Source: a virus. Taken from it: a DNA stretch of 59,291 bases. This document shows, piece by piece, positions 1-8,634 of the stretch. The notes below the pieces were generated by a model. That model made no database searches. It was not told the DNA's origin and saw nothing but the letters and a program-made list of their open reading frames with translations. How positions within the stretch are numbered: the stretch's first letter is position 1; each line of letters starts with the position of its first letter. The DNA is taken from IMG/VR virus record IMGVR_UViG_3300020438_000039, positions 1-59,291 of that record. One strand, written 5' to 3'. Made by a program: the position numbers and the translations under genes.

Positions 1-152
1 TAGTAAATATCTTGCCCGTAAATTTCAATGCTTTCTACAACTAGGTTTTCCATGAACTTCTGCTCTTGAGCAGAACCGTTAATCTTTAATCGACCAGCAT
101 TAGTATAGTCTGACTGAACGTAATCCTGTGCTGGTGTATTTGAATATGCCAT
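1..152 (-). CDS. 14: Neck protein gp14, N-terminal part (runs off the window)
   Basis: The frame opens at an ATG at 152 and stays open to base 1, giving about 50 residues that begin MAYSNTPAQDYVQ and include QKFMENLVVESIEIYGQD. That stretch resembles the start of T4-type gp14, which forms the head-tail neck together with gp13. The start lies 3 bases after the gp13 stop, so the two are very likely translated together, matching the conserved 13-14 order of T4-like phages. The rest of the gene is outside the window, so the call depends on a short stretch plus synteny. Confidence 0.7.
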   Translation of the reverse strand, partial: MAYSNTPAQDYVQSDYTNAGRLKINGSAQEQKFMENLVVESIEIYGQDIY

Positions 153-155
153 ACA

Positions 156-962
156 TTAACCTACTAGATCTAATGGTGGTAACTCATAACGATCACGCAG
201 TTCTTTTTCAAGATCTGTTTTAAACGTAGATGCATCCTCAAGAATCTGACGACCATTAAGTGTAACACCACCTAGCATTTGTATGCCATCATACTTACTT
301 AGGTTACGACCCCACTGTTGTTGGAATAATGCTTCCACATAATCCTTCAACCAGTTATCATTATACATTCCTGTATAAGTTTCTGGGTCTTGACGCATAT
401 TACAATCAACCATAATATAATCACCTGGTGATATATCTTTCCAATCAAAGTCCATATAAAGTCTACCTTGCTGCTCGTTCCATTTAATTCTACGATTTGC
501 TTGAGAGTTGGTTACCCAATCTAAAGTCTCAAGATATTGAGAAGTCATAAAGTAATGTAGAATACGACCATGTGTCATATTGTACATATCATTCAAGAAG
601 AGTTGATATTTAATATTGAATATATTACCACCAGACATTTTCGACATACCAATATTAGTATACACATGATTGATACCTAACATTCCTGGAGGTGTATCAA
701 TATAATTATCTGCACCATACCAATCAGTAGAACCTTCTTGTGAGAATCCTTCTGCCTGATCCAACATAGCCTGTGTAACTTCAACTCTCATGAAAGTTTT
801 ATAACTTCCATTATAATGATATTCCTGATAGTAATCTATTGCTTCTTCAATTAGATCATCTAGTTGCTCAGTAGCAACGTTAATGTCTATCGTAGGGTAT
901 CCTAACCGACGAAGAGCATAGTCTTTTATTTCAGTTTTAGTGGCTGGTCTTGTAGCAGACAT
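156..962 (-). CDS. 13: Neck protein gp13
   Basis: This 268-residue protein is recognised as the T4-type neck protein gp13, which with gp14 closes the filled head and provides the tail docking site. It begins MSATRPATKTEIKDYALRRL, is rich in aromatic residues (YYQEYHYNG near residue 43, WNEQQGRLYMDFDW in the middle) and has no signal peptide or membrane segment, as expected for this family. T4 gp13 is somewhat longer, at about 309 residues. It starts 6 bases after the tail-fibre stop and ends 3 bases before the gp14 start, so it probably depends on the late promoter upstream of the fibre gene. I see no damage to the frame. Confidence 0.85.
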   Translation of the reverse strand: MSATRPATKTEIKDYALRRLGYPTIDINVATEQLDDLIEEAIDYYQEYHYNGSYKTFMRVEVTQAMLDQAEGFSQEGSTDWYGADNYIDTPPGMLGINHVYTNIGMSKMSGGNIFNIKYQLFLNDMYNMTHGRILHYFMTSQYLETLDWVTNSQANRRIKWNEQQGRLYMDFDWKDISPGDYIMVDCNMRQDPETYTGMYNDNWLKDYVEALFQQQWGRNLSKYDGIQMLGGVTLNGRQILEDASTFKTDLEKELRDRYELPPLDLVG

Positions 963-968
963 TTATCT

Positions 969-3900
969 TTAAGCGAATGATTGGATAGTCAAGTTAGTAA
1001 CATCATTAGCACCAACGGTTTCTCCTTTCTTGAAGAATCCATCAACATTATCAACGGTGAGTGAAGTAGCACCAAGAGCAGTGATAACCCCTGTTGAACC
1101 AGAAGTACCACCTGTAACAGTTGCACCAACTTCCATCGTTGTGATGTCAGATAGAGCAAAGGTAGCATTAGTAAAGGTAGTTGATGTGTTGAGTGATGCC
1201 CCTGTACCATGTATAGCAGAAACAGGGATTGTTGCTCCATTACCATGTATAGCAGAAACTGGGATAGTAGCATCCCCACCACCACCTGTAATAGTTATAA
1301 CTTCGGATGCTGCATAACCAGATCCATCAACGTTAATAGCAACAGCAGTAACATTTCCACCAGCATCAGCAGTTACATCAACTGTCAATCCTGTTCCTGA
1401 TCCAGAGGATGTTGTAGCAACTCCAGTTGTAGTTCCTTCAGTATATCCAGTACCAGCAGCAGAGATAGATCCGAGAGTCTTAACTCCAGATGCATTAGCA
1501 TTTGTTAGTGTAATAGTTTCAGCAGCAGCATAGTTCAAACCATCGTTAACGATAGTCGCACCAGTTACAGCACCCGAACCATCAACACTAATAGAAACTG
1601 TTAGTCCAGCACCAGATCCGCTTGCTGTTGTTGCAACAGTTCCTGCAGAATATCCAGTACCAGCAGTAGCAATTGATCCAAGAGTCTTGACACCAGATGC
1701 ATTTGCGTTAGCAATAGTTAATGTCTCACCGTTTGCATATCCAGATCCAGCAGCATTAACTGAGACATTAGTAAGAACACCGTTTGTAGCAGTAATATTA
1801 ACAGTAGCACCTGTTCCTGATCCAGAGGATGTTGTAGCAATTCCAGTTGCTGTGATGTATCCAGTACCACCTACCAAAGTACCAAGGTTAAGTGTAGAAA
1901 CACCACCAAGGTTAGGGTTAGTAATAGTTAATGTATCACCAATTTCATATCCAGAACCAGCAGCATTCAAAGCGATTGCAGTAACCACTCCACCTACTGT
2001 AGTAGTATCAACAGTTAACCCAGAACCAGTACCTCCACTCGTAGCAGCTCCAGTTGCATTACTAAATCCACCAACACCATCAGTAGCAATTGATCCAAGT
2101 GTTACAACAGATCCAGGAGTAGGATCTCCAGATAGATTCAGTACTAATGTAGTTGAAGTTGCAAGGTTATTAAGCATTGCACTCAATTGCTCAAATGCAT
2201 TATCAAGTTTTGCTTGTACTCTTGCCTCTGTATAATATTGATTAGTTCCCTCAGAAAGGTTAGTTGTAGATTTACTTGATAGATCTAAGTTTGCTCCAGT
2301 AGCAGCAGCAACCCTTGTATTTGCTCTAGCATCTGTATAGTATAGATTGCTTGATCCCTCTGCTACATCATCTGTATCATGGTTAGATAGAGATGCAATA
2401 GTAGTTGGAGTGGTATAAGAAATAACACCAGTGCCACTATCATATCCTAGAGATCCACCAACACTGATATGACCACGAGTCCTAGCAGCAGTAGTGAATA
2501 GATTTGTTGATCCCTCTGTTACATTGTCTGTATTAATATCTGCCTGTGTTACAGATAGAGTTCCAGAACTGTGTGTAATACCAGTACCATATGTAAAATG
2601 AGTTCTAGTTCTAGCAGCAGTAGTAAAGAGGTTAGTTGATCCCTCAGTTATGTTGTCAGAATTAACGTCTGCCTGAGTAACAGATAGTGTGTATGTATTA
2701 GCACCATCGTCATAGACCTTAGTAACACCAGTACCAGCAATGATAACAGCATTCAATCTGTCATCTACTCTCTCATCTGTATAGTATAAATTGCTTGATC
2801 CTTCAGTTATATTGTCAGTATCAAACTCAGTAAAGTCTATTGCTATGTCAGCAGTAGCAAGTTTAATACCTGTGCCGTATGTGAAGTGAGTCCTTGTACG
2901 AGCAGCAGTTGTAAAGAGATTGGTTGAACCTTCTGTTACGGTATCTGTATTGATATCTGCCTGTGTTACAGAAAGAGCACCTGAACCATCATGTGTGATA
3001 CCAGTACCATATGTGAAGTGTGTTCTGGTTCTTGCAGCAGTAGTAAAGAGGTTAGTAGAACCTTCTGTTACATTATCAGTATTAACATCTACCTGTGTAA
3101 CTGTAAGAGTATACGTTCCAGCAGCATCATCATAAACCTTAGTGATACCTGTACCAGCAACTATAAGAGCATTAACTCTATCATCAACTCTTTCATCTGT
3201 GTAGTATAGATTTGATCCTTCTGTTAAAGCACCAGTATTATGATTGCTAATATCAGATACTTGACCAGTTACGTTACCAGTTAAAGCACCAGTAATAGCA
3301 GTTATGTTTGCAGCATCTGCAAAGATTCCTTGCCATCTAACAGAAGATGTACCAAGATCGTATGTGCTATCTGCAGCAGGATTAAGATCCTTAGCAGTAG
3401 AAGTAGCACCTGTAAGATTACCAACTAAATCCGAAGTAATCTCATTAGCAGCAAAGTCACCAGATGCGTCACGTATGACTAAGTTATTTGCAGCGTTGGA
3501 TGCTGAAGAAGCAACGTTAATTGTTGTGTTACCTGATACACCATCAGCATTAGTAAGTGTAATACCAGAGGATGCTGTAACACCAAATGTTCTATGAGCA
3601 TAAGTGTTTGCAGCAGTCCTGACCATGTACCCAGTACCAGACTGTGCTGCAAGTGCAGTTATATCAGCATCATCGTAAGTAGTTGTAAGAGTAACAGCAG
3701 CACTACCATCAATGGATATATTACCATTTACAACACCATCAATTGTTAATACTCTAGCAGTCTTCCATATATCAGCAGAAGATGCATTACCTAAGAATCC
3801 AGCACCAGCACCTACAGCACTAGCAGCAGTGATTTGATTGGCAGCAAAGTCTCCAGAAGCATCACGATTAACAACTGTAGATGCTGTATTAGCACTCGCA

Positions 3901-6900
3901 GTTGTCATGTTATCAAGATAATCAACGTTTAGGTTGTTAACTTTAGTAGTAGAAGCAATAGAGAATGGAGCAGTACCAGTAGCAAGATTAGATATAACCT
4001 GACCATCTACTGTTGCTGTGCCATCAACATTTAAGTTGTTGTCAATATCAACTGATGTACCAGCACCAGTTACATTAAGTGATCCAATTCTTAGAGCACC
4101 ATCTGTTCCTGCCATTACTTCAGAAGTATTAGTAACAGATGTTAGGAATGCGAATTGGTTTGCTGATCTGTCGTATCCGAAGAACCCAATTTTAGCAGAG
4201 CCGTCGTAGTAACGGAACTCAACACCACGATCCTTAGCGTCGTTAGACGCTGGTGCTGTGTCACCACCCAAAGTAATAATAGGGTCATCGAGAGTTGTGA
4301 CCGTACTATTGACAGTAGTTGTCGATCCATTGACTATTAAGTTACCTCCAACTGTAAGGTCATTATGGAATTCACCATCACCTGAACTGTTAGTAACAGT
4401 AAAAGCAGAACGTGTATTACCAGAATCATATACTACAAAGTTTCCACCAATGTATGTGTTCTTATCAATCGTTGCACCACCAGAAACCTGAAGAGCAACT
4501 GAATTATCTGCAAGAGATGTTGCTTCATCAGTATTACTAATTACAAAATTACCTGAAACATCAGCATCAGCATTAAGATCTAATGCACTGCTAAGTTCTG
4601 TATTACCATATACTCTTAGACCTTCACCAATCGCAAGATTCTTACCAATAGCAGCACCACCAGTTAATCTAATAGCACCATCAGCAGCATATGATCCTGT
4701 GAGTGTTTGTTGTGAGTTGGCAGTAAATGTATTAACACCAGATGTTTGGAAAGTGTCATTGATCTGAGTTGCATCACCAACAGTTAATGTACCGATTATA
4801 TTTGTGTTACCATTATCAGTATCAATTGAGAACTTAGTAACAGCAGAACCATTTTGAATGTATACATTCTCATTTGCAGCATTGACTACAAGTGAATCAA
4901 TAATATTTGTTTGACCTTGTACAGTTAATGTACCTTGTGTTTCTGTATTACCATTATCTGTATCAACTGTAAACTTATCTACATTACTATTGTTCTGTAT
5001 CTTAAACGCCTTATTGTCAGCATTGATAGTTACGTTGTCTTGTAATGTGGTAGCACCATCAACATTAAGTGTTGTATTAAATTCTACATGTCCATCAGCA
5101 GTTAATGTACCTTCTATATTTGTATTACCAGTACTAGAAGCAACAGTAAATTTATCTGTTGTACTATTACGAACAGCAAAATCTGCATCAACATCAACAG
5201 TACCATTAAATTCAGAATCACCATTTTGTACTAGATCACCTGCAGATGTGATATCTCCTGAAGCACCTAGAACTTGGAACTTAACTGTGTCTCCAGAGTT
5301 CTTCTTACCTACAAATAAACCTTCTCCAGATCCAGTACCACCAACGTGTAGTGAGGTATTAATACCAGCACCACCATAGACTCTTAAGTTAGAAGTGTTA
5401 TGGTTTGAATAACTTGGAGTGTATGCACCAACAGAACCAGTACGGAGTTTGTATCTGATAGATAGGTAGTTCCTTAAACCGTAGTTCTCAGTTGCGTCTT
5501 CTTGCTGGTTAAAGTCACCGTTAAGATATAAGTCACCATTAAAGAGAACGTCCTTATCAAAGTATCCACCACCATCTACTCTTAATGCACCGTAGTCAGA
5601 ATTTCCAATTGTGTGTGGAGCACCAGATACAATATCAGGATTGTCTGTAGATTCAAAATGAACTAGATCAGCAACATTTAATTTACCTTCTGTATTTGTA
5701 TCGCCATTATCCGTATCAACAACAAACTTATCTACTCCAGCAGCAGTTTGAACTTTAAAGGTTTTATTATCTGCTTTAATTATAGTCTCATCTGATACTG
5801 TTAGAGTACCAGCAATAGCAGTATTACCAGATGCTGCTACAACATTAAACTTGGTTGCATTAATATTAAGGTTATTAGTTATATCAACAACACCATAGAA
5901 TGATGCATTACCAGTTGTTGATTGTAGTTCTACTCTAGTAGTTCCACTACCATTGTTTAATTGTAGAACCTTAGAAGCACCTTGGATAACAATATTATCA
6001 TCATGGAGAGTTGTACCATGAACAGTTAGGTTAGTATCAATATCTACTGAACCACCAATATTAACGTCATCTCCAATACCAGCACCACCAGCAACTACTA
6101 AGTCTCCAGTAGTATTTGAGGTTGAATTGGTATTAGTTGTAAGTTTTAAGTTACCAGCATTGATCCCTGCATCTGTTCCAGCGAATACCTCTGAGGTATT
6201 TGTGGCATCGTAGAGGAATGAGAACGTTCCTGAATGGCCTCCAAGATCAGTGGCCGAATCGTCGTAACCAAAGAATCCAACTCTTGCTTCTGTGTCGTAA
6301 TATCTAAATTCAACTCCTCTATCCTTGTTGTCATCTGAACCTGGAGCAGTATCACCGCCAAGAGTAATAATAGGATCATCCAACGTAGTAACGGTTGAAT
6401 TAACTGTTGTAGTCGTTCCATCTACTTGTAAATTACCTCGTATAGTTACTAGTCCAGTAATATCCCTATCATCATTAGGGTCAATTAATATATCACCAGT
6501 ACCACCCATGTAGTTACCTTGGAACCTTAAGTTCTCTACATGAACTTTACCACCAGCATCTGATGCATCTATATCAACTACATCTTCTGCAGAAATAGTT
6601 ACTGTACTTGTACCAGTACCAGAGTTAGTTGCAAGTATACTTAAAGATCTAGCAGATGTTGAGTTCTGTGAAGTCTGGAATGTTAAATTACCATCTCCAG
6701 TCTTATCTAAAGTTTGTGCAACAGCACCATCTAGAGTAATATCTGGATCAGAAATATAAGTTCTTACATTAATATCAACCTCTCCAGCACTACTATCGCC
6801 AGTGTTATTTGCACCAAACAGTAGATTACCACTTGTGTCATTAACCTTGAAATAGTTAAGATAGTTGAATCCACGATATCCTGTAGTAGCAGTTAATTCT

Positions 6901-8072
6901 TGATCAAGATCAAAGTCTTCTTTAGAGTTGCCATCAGCAAAGGAAATTCTACTATTTTGTAATTGATCATTATCAATAGCACCAGCAGCGAATGTAACAT
7001 GACCTGCTGCAGATACATCAAAATCTTCTTGGTCAAATGAAGCAAGTCCTTTCTGAGGTGTTGCACTAGCACCAAGCCATCTCCATGATCCAGCATCAGT
7101 AGCATCAGTATGAGTTGGAGCTCCAGCACCAGCAGTAATTGCTAATATTGCTTGATAAAGATTTGATGCATTAGTAATCTGATCGTTTCTGGAATAGGTC
7201 GCTGCATTGTCATATGCTGCTGCTGTCGTTCCTTGAGTTGCCGTTGCAATTGGTAGAGTTACAGATGCTGTTAGTCTTCCATAGTTATCAACTGTATAGT
7301 TATTAGTGTTAACAGTTTCTGAACCTGCAATTGATGTTAGTGATGCTGCGTTATATTCAGCAGCAGTAACAGCAGTTGTAATAAGATCAATTGATGGGTT
7401 ATCATTAATACCAGCACCTTGAGTAATAGCTATCCTTGTAGCAGTACCAGTAATTGTTCTAGTACTCGTAGCACCAGAACTAGTTCTAGAAATAAATCCA
7501 GTTGTAGTAAGACTTGCTATCGCATTAAGATCATTATCATATGGTTGAGCACCAGTTCCTTCTATACTTGTATCTAATCCATATGCAGCAAGAGTAGTTG
7601 GATTGGTTGCTGTTTTAATTCTTCCTTTAGCATCAACAGTAAGTTTAGTATACGTTCCTTCTGCAGTACCAGTACCATCATAATGCGGTAAAGTTGAAAT
7701 CAGTTCTAAAGATGTAGATAAATTTAAGTTTGTAGAACCATCAAATACACCAGAAGCTTGAATATCATCAGAGAGTTGAATCTGACGAGTTGAAGCAAGT
7801 CTTGTCGAAGTTGAAGCATTACCAATAAGAGTTGATGTAATAGTACCTGCAGCGAAATTACCGTCTGCGTCTCTCTGTACTAACGTATTTGCGGTATTAG
7901 ATGTCGATTCAACTGGACGCTCGTACCTCAAAGAGTTCCACGCTGTAACGCCATCTCCGATTTTAAATCGACCAGTGTCTAATTCTATCCCTAATTCACC
8001 TTGTGCCAATGTAGGGTTTGAGTTTGCCCATTCCTGAGCACCACCTCTTCTTAACTGTATTCTATTTGCCAT
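969..8072 (-). CDS. Giant tail-fibre protein with phage-tail N-terminal domain
   Basis: The product is 2367 residues long. Residues 1-50 (IQLRRGGAQEWANSNP, then GELGIELDTGRFKIGDG and WNSL) match the N-terminal domain shared by many tail fibres and by the major tropism determinant family, thought to attach the fibre to the virion. The middle is beta-rich and repetitive: a module containing TTVNSTVTTLDDPIITLGGD occurs twice (near bases 6400 and 4300), followed by tandem TEGSTNLFTTAARTRTHF / YYTDERVDDR units at about 3240-2220. From about 2100 to 1030 come glycine-rich AGSGY units. The C-terminus ends in a TGGTSGSTG unit, and I see no chaperone or peptidase domain. A terminator and a late promoter precede the gene, so it forms a unit with gp13 and gp14. 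Role inferred: host-recognition fibre or fibre shaft. Confidence 0.75.
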   Translation of the reverse strand: MANRIQLRRGGAQEWANSNPTLAQGELGIELDTGRFKIGDGVTAWNSLRYERPVESTSNTANTLVQRDADGNFAAGTITSTLIGNASTSTRLASTRQIQLSDDIQASGVFDGSTNLNLSTSLELISTLPHYDGTGTAEGTYTKLTVDAKGRIKTATNPTTLAAYGLDTSIEGTGAQPYDNDLNAIASLTTTGFISRTSSGATSTRTITGTATRIAITQGAGINDNPSIDLITTAVTAAEYNAASLTSIAGSETVNTNNYTVDNYGRLTASVTLPIATATQGTTAAAYDNAATYSRNDQITNASNLYQAILAITAGAGAPTHTDATDAGSWRWLGASATPQKGLASFDQEDFDVSAAGHVTFAAGAIDNDQLQNSRISFADGNSKEDFDLDQELTATTGYRGFNYLNYFKVNDTSGNLLFGANNTGDSSAGEVDINVRTYISDPDITLDGAVAQTLDKTGDGNLTFQTSQNSTSARSLSILATNSGTGTSTVTISAEDVVDIDASDAGGKVHVENLRFQGNYMGGTGDILIDPNDDRDITGLVTIRGNLQVDGTTTTVNSTVTTLDDPIITLGGDTAPGSDDNKDRGVEFRYYDTEARVGFFGYDDSATDLGGHSGTFSFLYDATNTSEVFAGTDAGINAGNLKLTTNTNSTSNTTGDLVVAGGAGIGDDVNIGGSVDIDTNLTVHGTTLHDDNIVIQGASKVLQLNNGSGTTRVELQSTTGNASFYGVVDITNNLNINATKFNVVAASGNTAIAGTLTVSDETIIKADNKTFKVQTAAGVDKFVVDTDNGDTNTEGKLNVADLVHFESTDNPDIVSGAPHTIGNSDYGALRVDGGGYFDKDVLFNGDLYLNGDFNQQEDATENYGLRNYLSIRYKLRTGSVGAYTPSYSNHNTSNLRVYGGAGINTSLHVGGTGSGEGLFVGKKNSGDTVKFQVLGASGDITSAGDLVQNGDSEFNGTVDVDADFAVRNSTTDKFTVASSTGNTNIEGTLTADGHVEFNTTLNVDGATTLQDNVTINADNKAFKIQNNSNVDKFTVDTDNGNTETQGTLTVQGQTNIIDSLVVNAANENVYIQNGSAVTKFSIDTDNGNTNIIGTLTVGDATQINDTFQTSGVNTFTANSQQTLTGSYAADGAIRLTGGAAIGKNLAIGEGLRVYGNTELSSALDLNADADVSGNFVISNTDEATSLADNSVALQVSGGATIDKNTYIGGNFVVYDSGNTRSAFTVTNSSGDGEFHNDLTVGGNLIVNGSTTTVNSTVTTLDDPIITLGGDTAPASNDAKDRGVEFRYYDGSAKIGFFGYDRSANQFAFLTSVTNTSEVMAGTDGALRIGSLNVTGAGTSVDIDNNLNVDGTATVDGQVISNLATGTAPFSIASTTKVNNLNVDYLDNMTTASANTASTVVNRDASGDFAANQITAASAVGAGAGFLGNASSADIWKTARVLTIDGVVNGNISIDGSAAVTLTTTYDDADITALAAQSGTGYMVRTAANTYAHRTFGVTASSGITLTNADGVSGNTTINVASSASNAANNLVIRDASGDFAANEITSDLVGNLTGATSTAKDLNPAADSTYDLGTSSVRWQGIFADAANITAITGALTGNVTGQVSDISNHNTGALTEGSNLYYTDERVDDRVNALIVAGTGITKVYDDAAGTYTLTVTQVDVNTDNVTEGSTNLFTTAARTRTHFTYGTGITHDGSGALSVTQADINTDTVTEGSTNLFTTAARTRTHFTYGTGIKLATADIAIDFTEFDTDNITEGSSNLYYTDERVDDRLNAVIIAGTGVTKVYDDGANTYTLSVTQADVNSDNITEGSTNLFTTAARTRTHFTYGTGITHSSGTLSVTQADINTDNVTEGSTNLFTTAARTRGHISVGGSLGYDSGTGVISYTTPTTIASLSNHDTDDVAEGSSNLYYTDARANTRVAAATGANLDLSSKSTTNLSEGTNQYYTEARVQAKLDNAFEQLSAMLNNLATSTTLVLNLSGDPTPGSVVTLGSIATDGVGGFSNATGAATSGGTGSGLTVDTTTVGGVVTAIALNAAGSGYEIGDTLTITNPNLGGVSTLNLGTLVGGTGYITATGIATTSSGSGTGATVNITATNGVLTNVSVNAAGSGYANGETLTIANANASGVKTLGSIATAGTGYSAGTVATTASGSGAGLTVSISVDGSGAVTGATIVNDGLNYAAAETITLTNANASGVKTLGSISAAGTGYTEGTTTGVATTSSGSGTGLTVDVTADAGGNVTAVAINVDGSGYAASEVITITGGGGDATIPVSAIHGNGATIPVSAIHGTGASLNTSTTFTNATFALSDITTMEVGATVTGGTSGSTGVITALGATSLTVDNVDGFFKKGETVGANDVTNLTIQSFA
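1000..2110 (-). repeat. Glycine-rich AGSGY repeat tract in the fibre C-terminus
   Basis: The protein repeats a unit of about 50-60 residues of the form LGSIATAGTGY ... TTSGSGTGLTV ... VNAAGSGYANGETLTI, roughly five times. At DNA level the same phrases (for example the codons for ANASGVKTLGSI) recur nearly exactly. A smaller exact duplication is at 1190-1260, where IPVSAIHGNGAT is followed by IPVSAIHGTGAS. Such tracts can expand or contract by recombination. Confidence 0.75.
2220..3240 (-). repeat. Tandem YYTDERVDDR / TEGSTNLFTTAARTRTHF repeats in the fibre
   Basis: Two alternating motifs recur. YYTDERVDDR (later YYTDARANTR and YYTEARVQAK) marks the start of longer units, and TEGSTNLFTTAARTRTHF followed by TYGTGI and an SVTQADINTD linker marks shorter ones, with at least five copies of the latter. 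The regular spacing fits a repeating beta-structured shaft. Repeats of this style occur in cyanophage tail fibres. Confidence 0.75.
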
Positions 8073-8108
8073 TTTATTGGAACAACTCTATAAAACATGC
8101 TTCCAAGT

Positions 8109-8116
8109 TATTTATG
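8109..8116 (-). promoter_or_regulatory. T4/cyanophage-type late promoter for fibre-gp13-gp14
   Basis: On the minus strand the bases read CATAAATA, an exact match to the NATAAATA late box of T4-like cyanophages (TATAAATA in T4). It lies about 37 bases before the fibre ATG at 8072 and just downstream of the terminator at 8122-8147, so it can restart transcription after that terminator. Confidence 0.7.
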
Positions 8117-8121
8117 TCATT

Positions 8122-8147
8122 AAAAAGGGGGAACTTAATCCCCCCTT
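8122..8147 (-). terminator. Rho-independent terminator at the end of the baseplate block
   Basis: Reading on the minus strand, arms AAGGGGGGA and TTCCCCCTT pair around the loop TTAAG and run into a stretch of T. The structure starts only a few bases after the stop of the 82-residue gene. It separates the baseplate genes from the fibre/neck unit. Confidence 0.85.
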
Positions 8148-8149
8148 AA

Positions 8150-8398
8150 TTATTCTTGGTCGGTGATATCATCACCAGGTATATCTACGTTATCCACTTC
8201 GGTTCCTGTTTCAGGTGTTGGTGGATTCTCTCGATAATATTCCAGTGCCTCAATAGCACCTTGTAGTTTCAAAGCAACTACTTCATTATCTTTAATCTTC
8301 TTTGCAGACTCTTGATTTTCATTAATCAAATTCTGCAAACGTTCTTTAAACTGAGCAAGCATCGCTTCTTGCGATACTTTTTCTACTGGGTCTGTCAT
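8150..8398 (-). CDS. Small acidic coiled-coil protein, function unknown
   Basis: This 82-residue protein begins MTDPVEKVSQEAM. Residues 5-55 look helical and coiled-coil-forming (FKERLQNLINENQESAKKIKD), and the last 25 residues are acidic and proline-containing. Its ATG overlaps the stop of the upstream small gene as ATGA, so the two are translationally coupled. It is the last gene before a strong terminator. Lying between two giant structural genes, it could be a fibre-assembly chaperone or minor tail component, but nothing in the sequence proves that and I do not recognise the family. Confidence 0.7.
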   Translation of the reverse strand: MTDPVEKVSQEAMLAQFKERLQNLINENQESAKKIKDNEVVALKLQGAIEALEYYRENPPTPETGTEVDNVDIPGDDITDQE

Positions 8399-8634
8399 GA
8401 TACGGTTTTGTTAGCTAACGTTTTCAAGAGTGACTTTATCTCACTTATCTCTGATTTTAACTCAGAAACATCGTTTTGTAAAGCCCTTTTCTCTGAAATT
8501 TCTTTTTGACGCTTATTATAAGTCGCCATGTATTTATCATATTCCGATTGATTGGCATTAATTATAGCGTTGGTATTAGGATCCCTAAACCAACCCTCTT
8601 TCCCATCAACAGGTATTAAGTCATCTTCAGTCAT
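8395..8634 (-). CDS. Small protein with C-terminal coiled coil, function unknown
   Basis: The product is 79 residues, MTEDDLIPVDGKEGWFRD followed by a region that becomes a heptad-like helix (ENDVSELKSEISEIKSLLKT type pattern). I chose the ATG at 8634 because it overlaps the stop of the 2450-residue gene as TAATG, the coupling used across this block; the frame extends five codons further only to a TTG. The gene ends in an ATGA overlap with the next small gene. The N-terminal motif GWFRDPNTNAIIN may be a folded contact region. Similar small proteins near tail genes of T4-like cyanophages are unassigned. Confidence 0.7.
   Translation of the reverse strand: MTEDDLIPVDGKEGWFRDPNTNAIINANQSEYDKYMATYNKRQKEISEKRALQNDVSELKSEISEIKSLLKTLANKTVS

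Noticed and set aside
959-966. GATAAATG near the gp13 start
   Set aside because: It misses the last base of the late box and overlaps the gp13 ATG itself, so it could not start a useful gp13 message.
1687-2235. Long plus-strand open frame opposite the fibre C-terminal repeats
   Set aside because: It is antisense to a repetitive glycine/alanine-rich coding tract. The repeated codons keep the opposite strand free of stops, and there is no ribosome-binding site or recognisable product.
969-8072. Diversity-generating retroelement target in the fibre, suggested by the tropism-determinant-like N-terminus
   Set aside because: Only the N-terminal attachment domain is shared. I see no reverse transcriptase, template repeat or C-type lectin end in the window.
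8531-8538. GATAAATA late box on the minus strand
   Set aside because: It lies inside the 79-residue gene, far from the next start, where coupling by ATGA already explains expression. Probably a chance match in AT-rich DNA.
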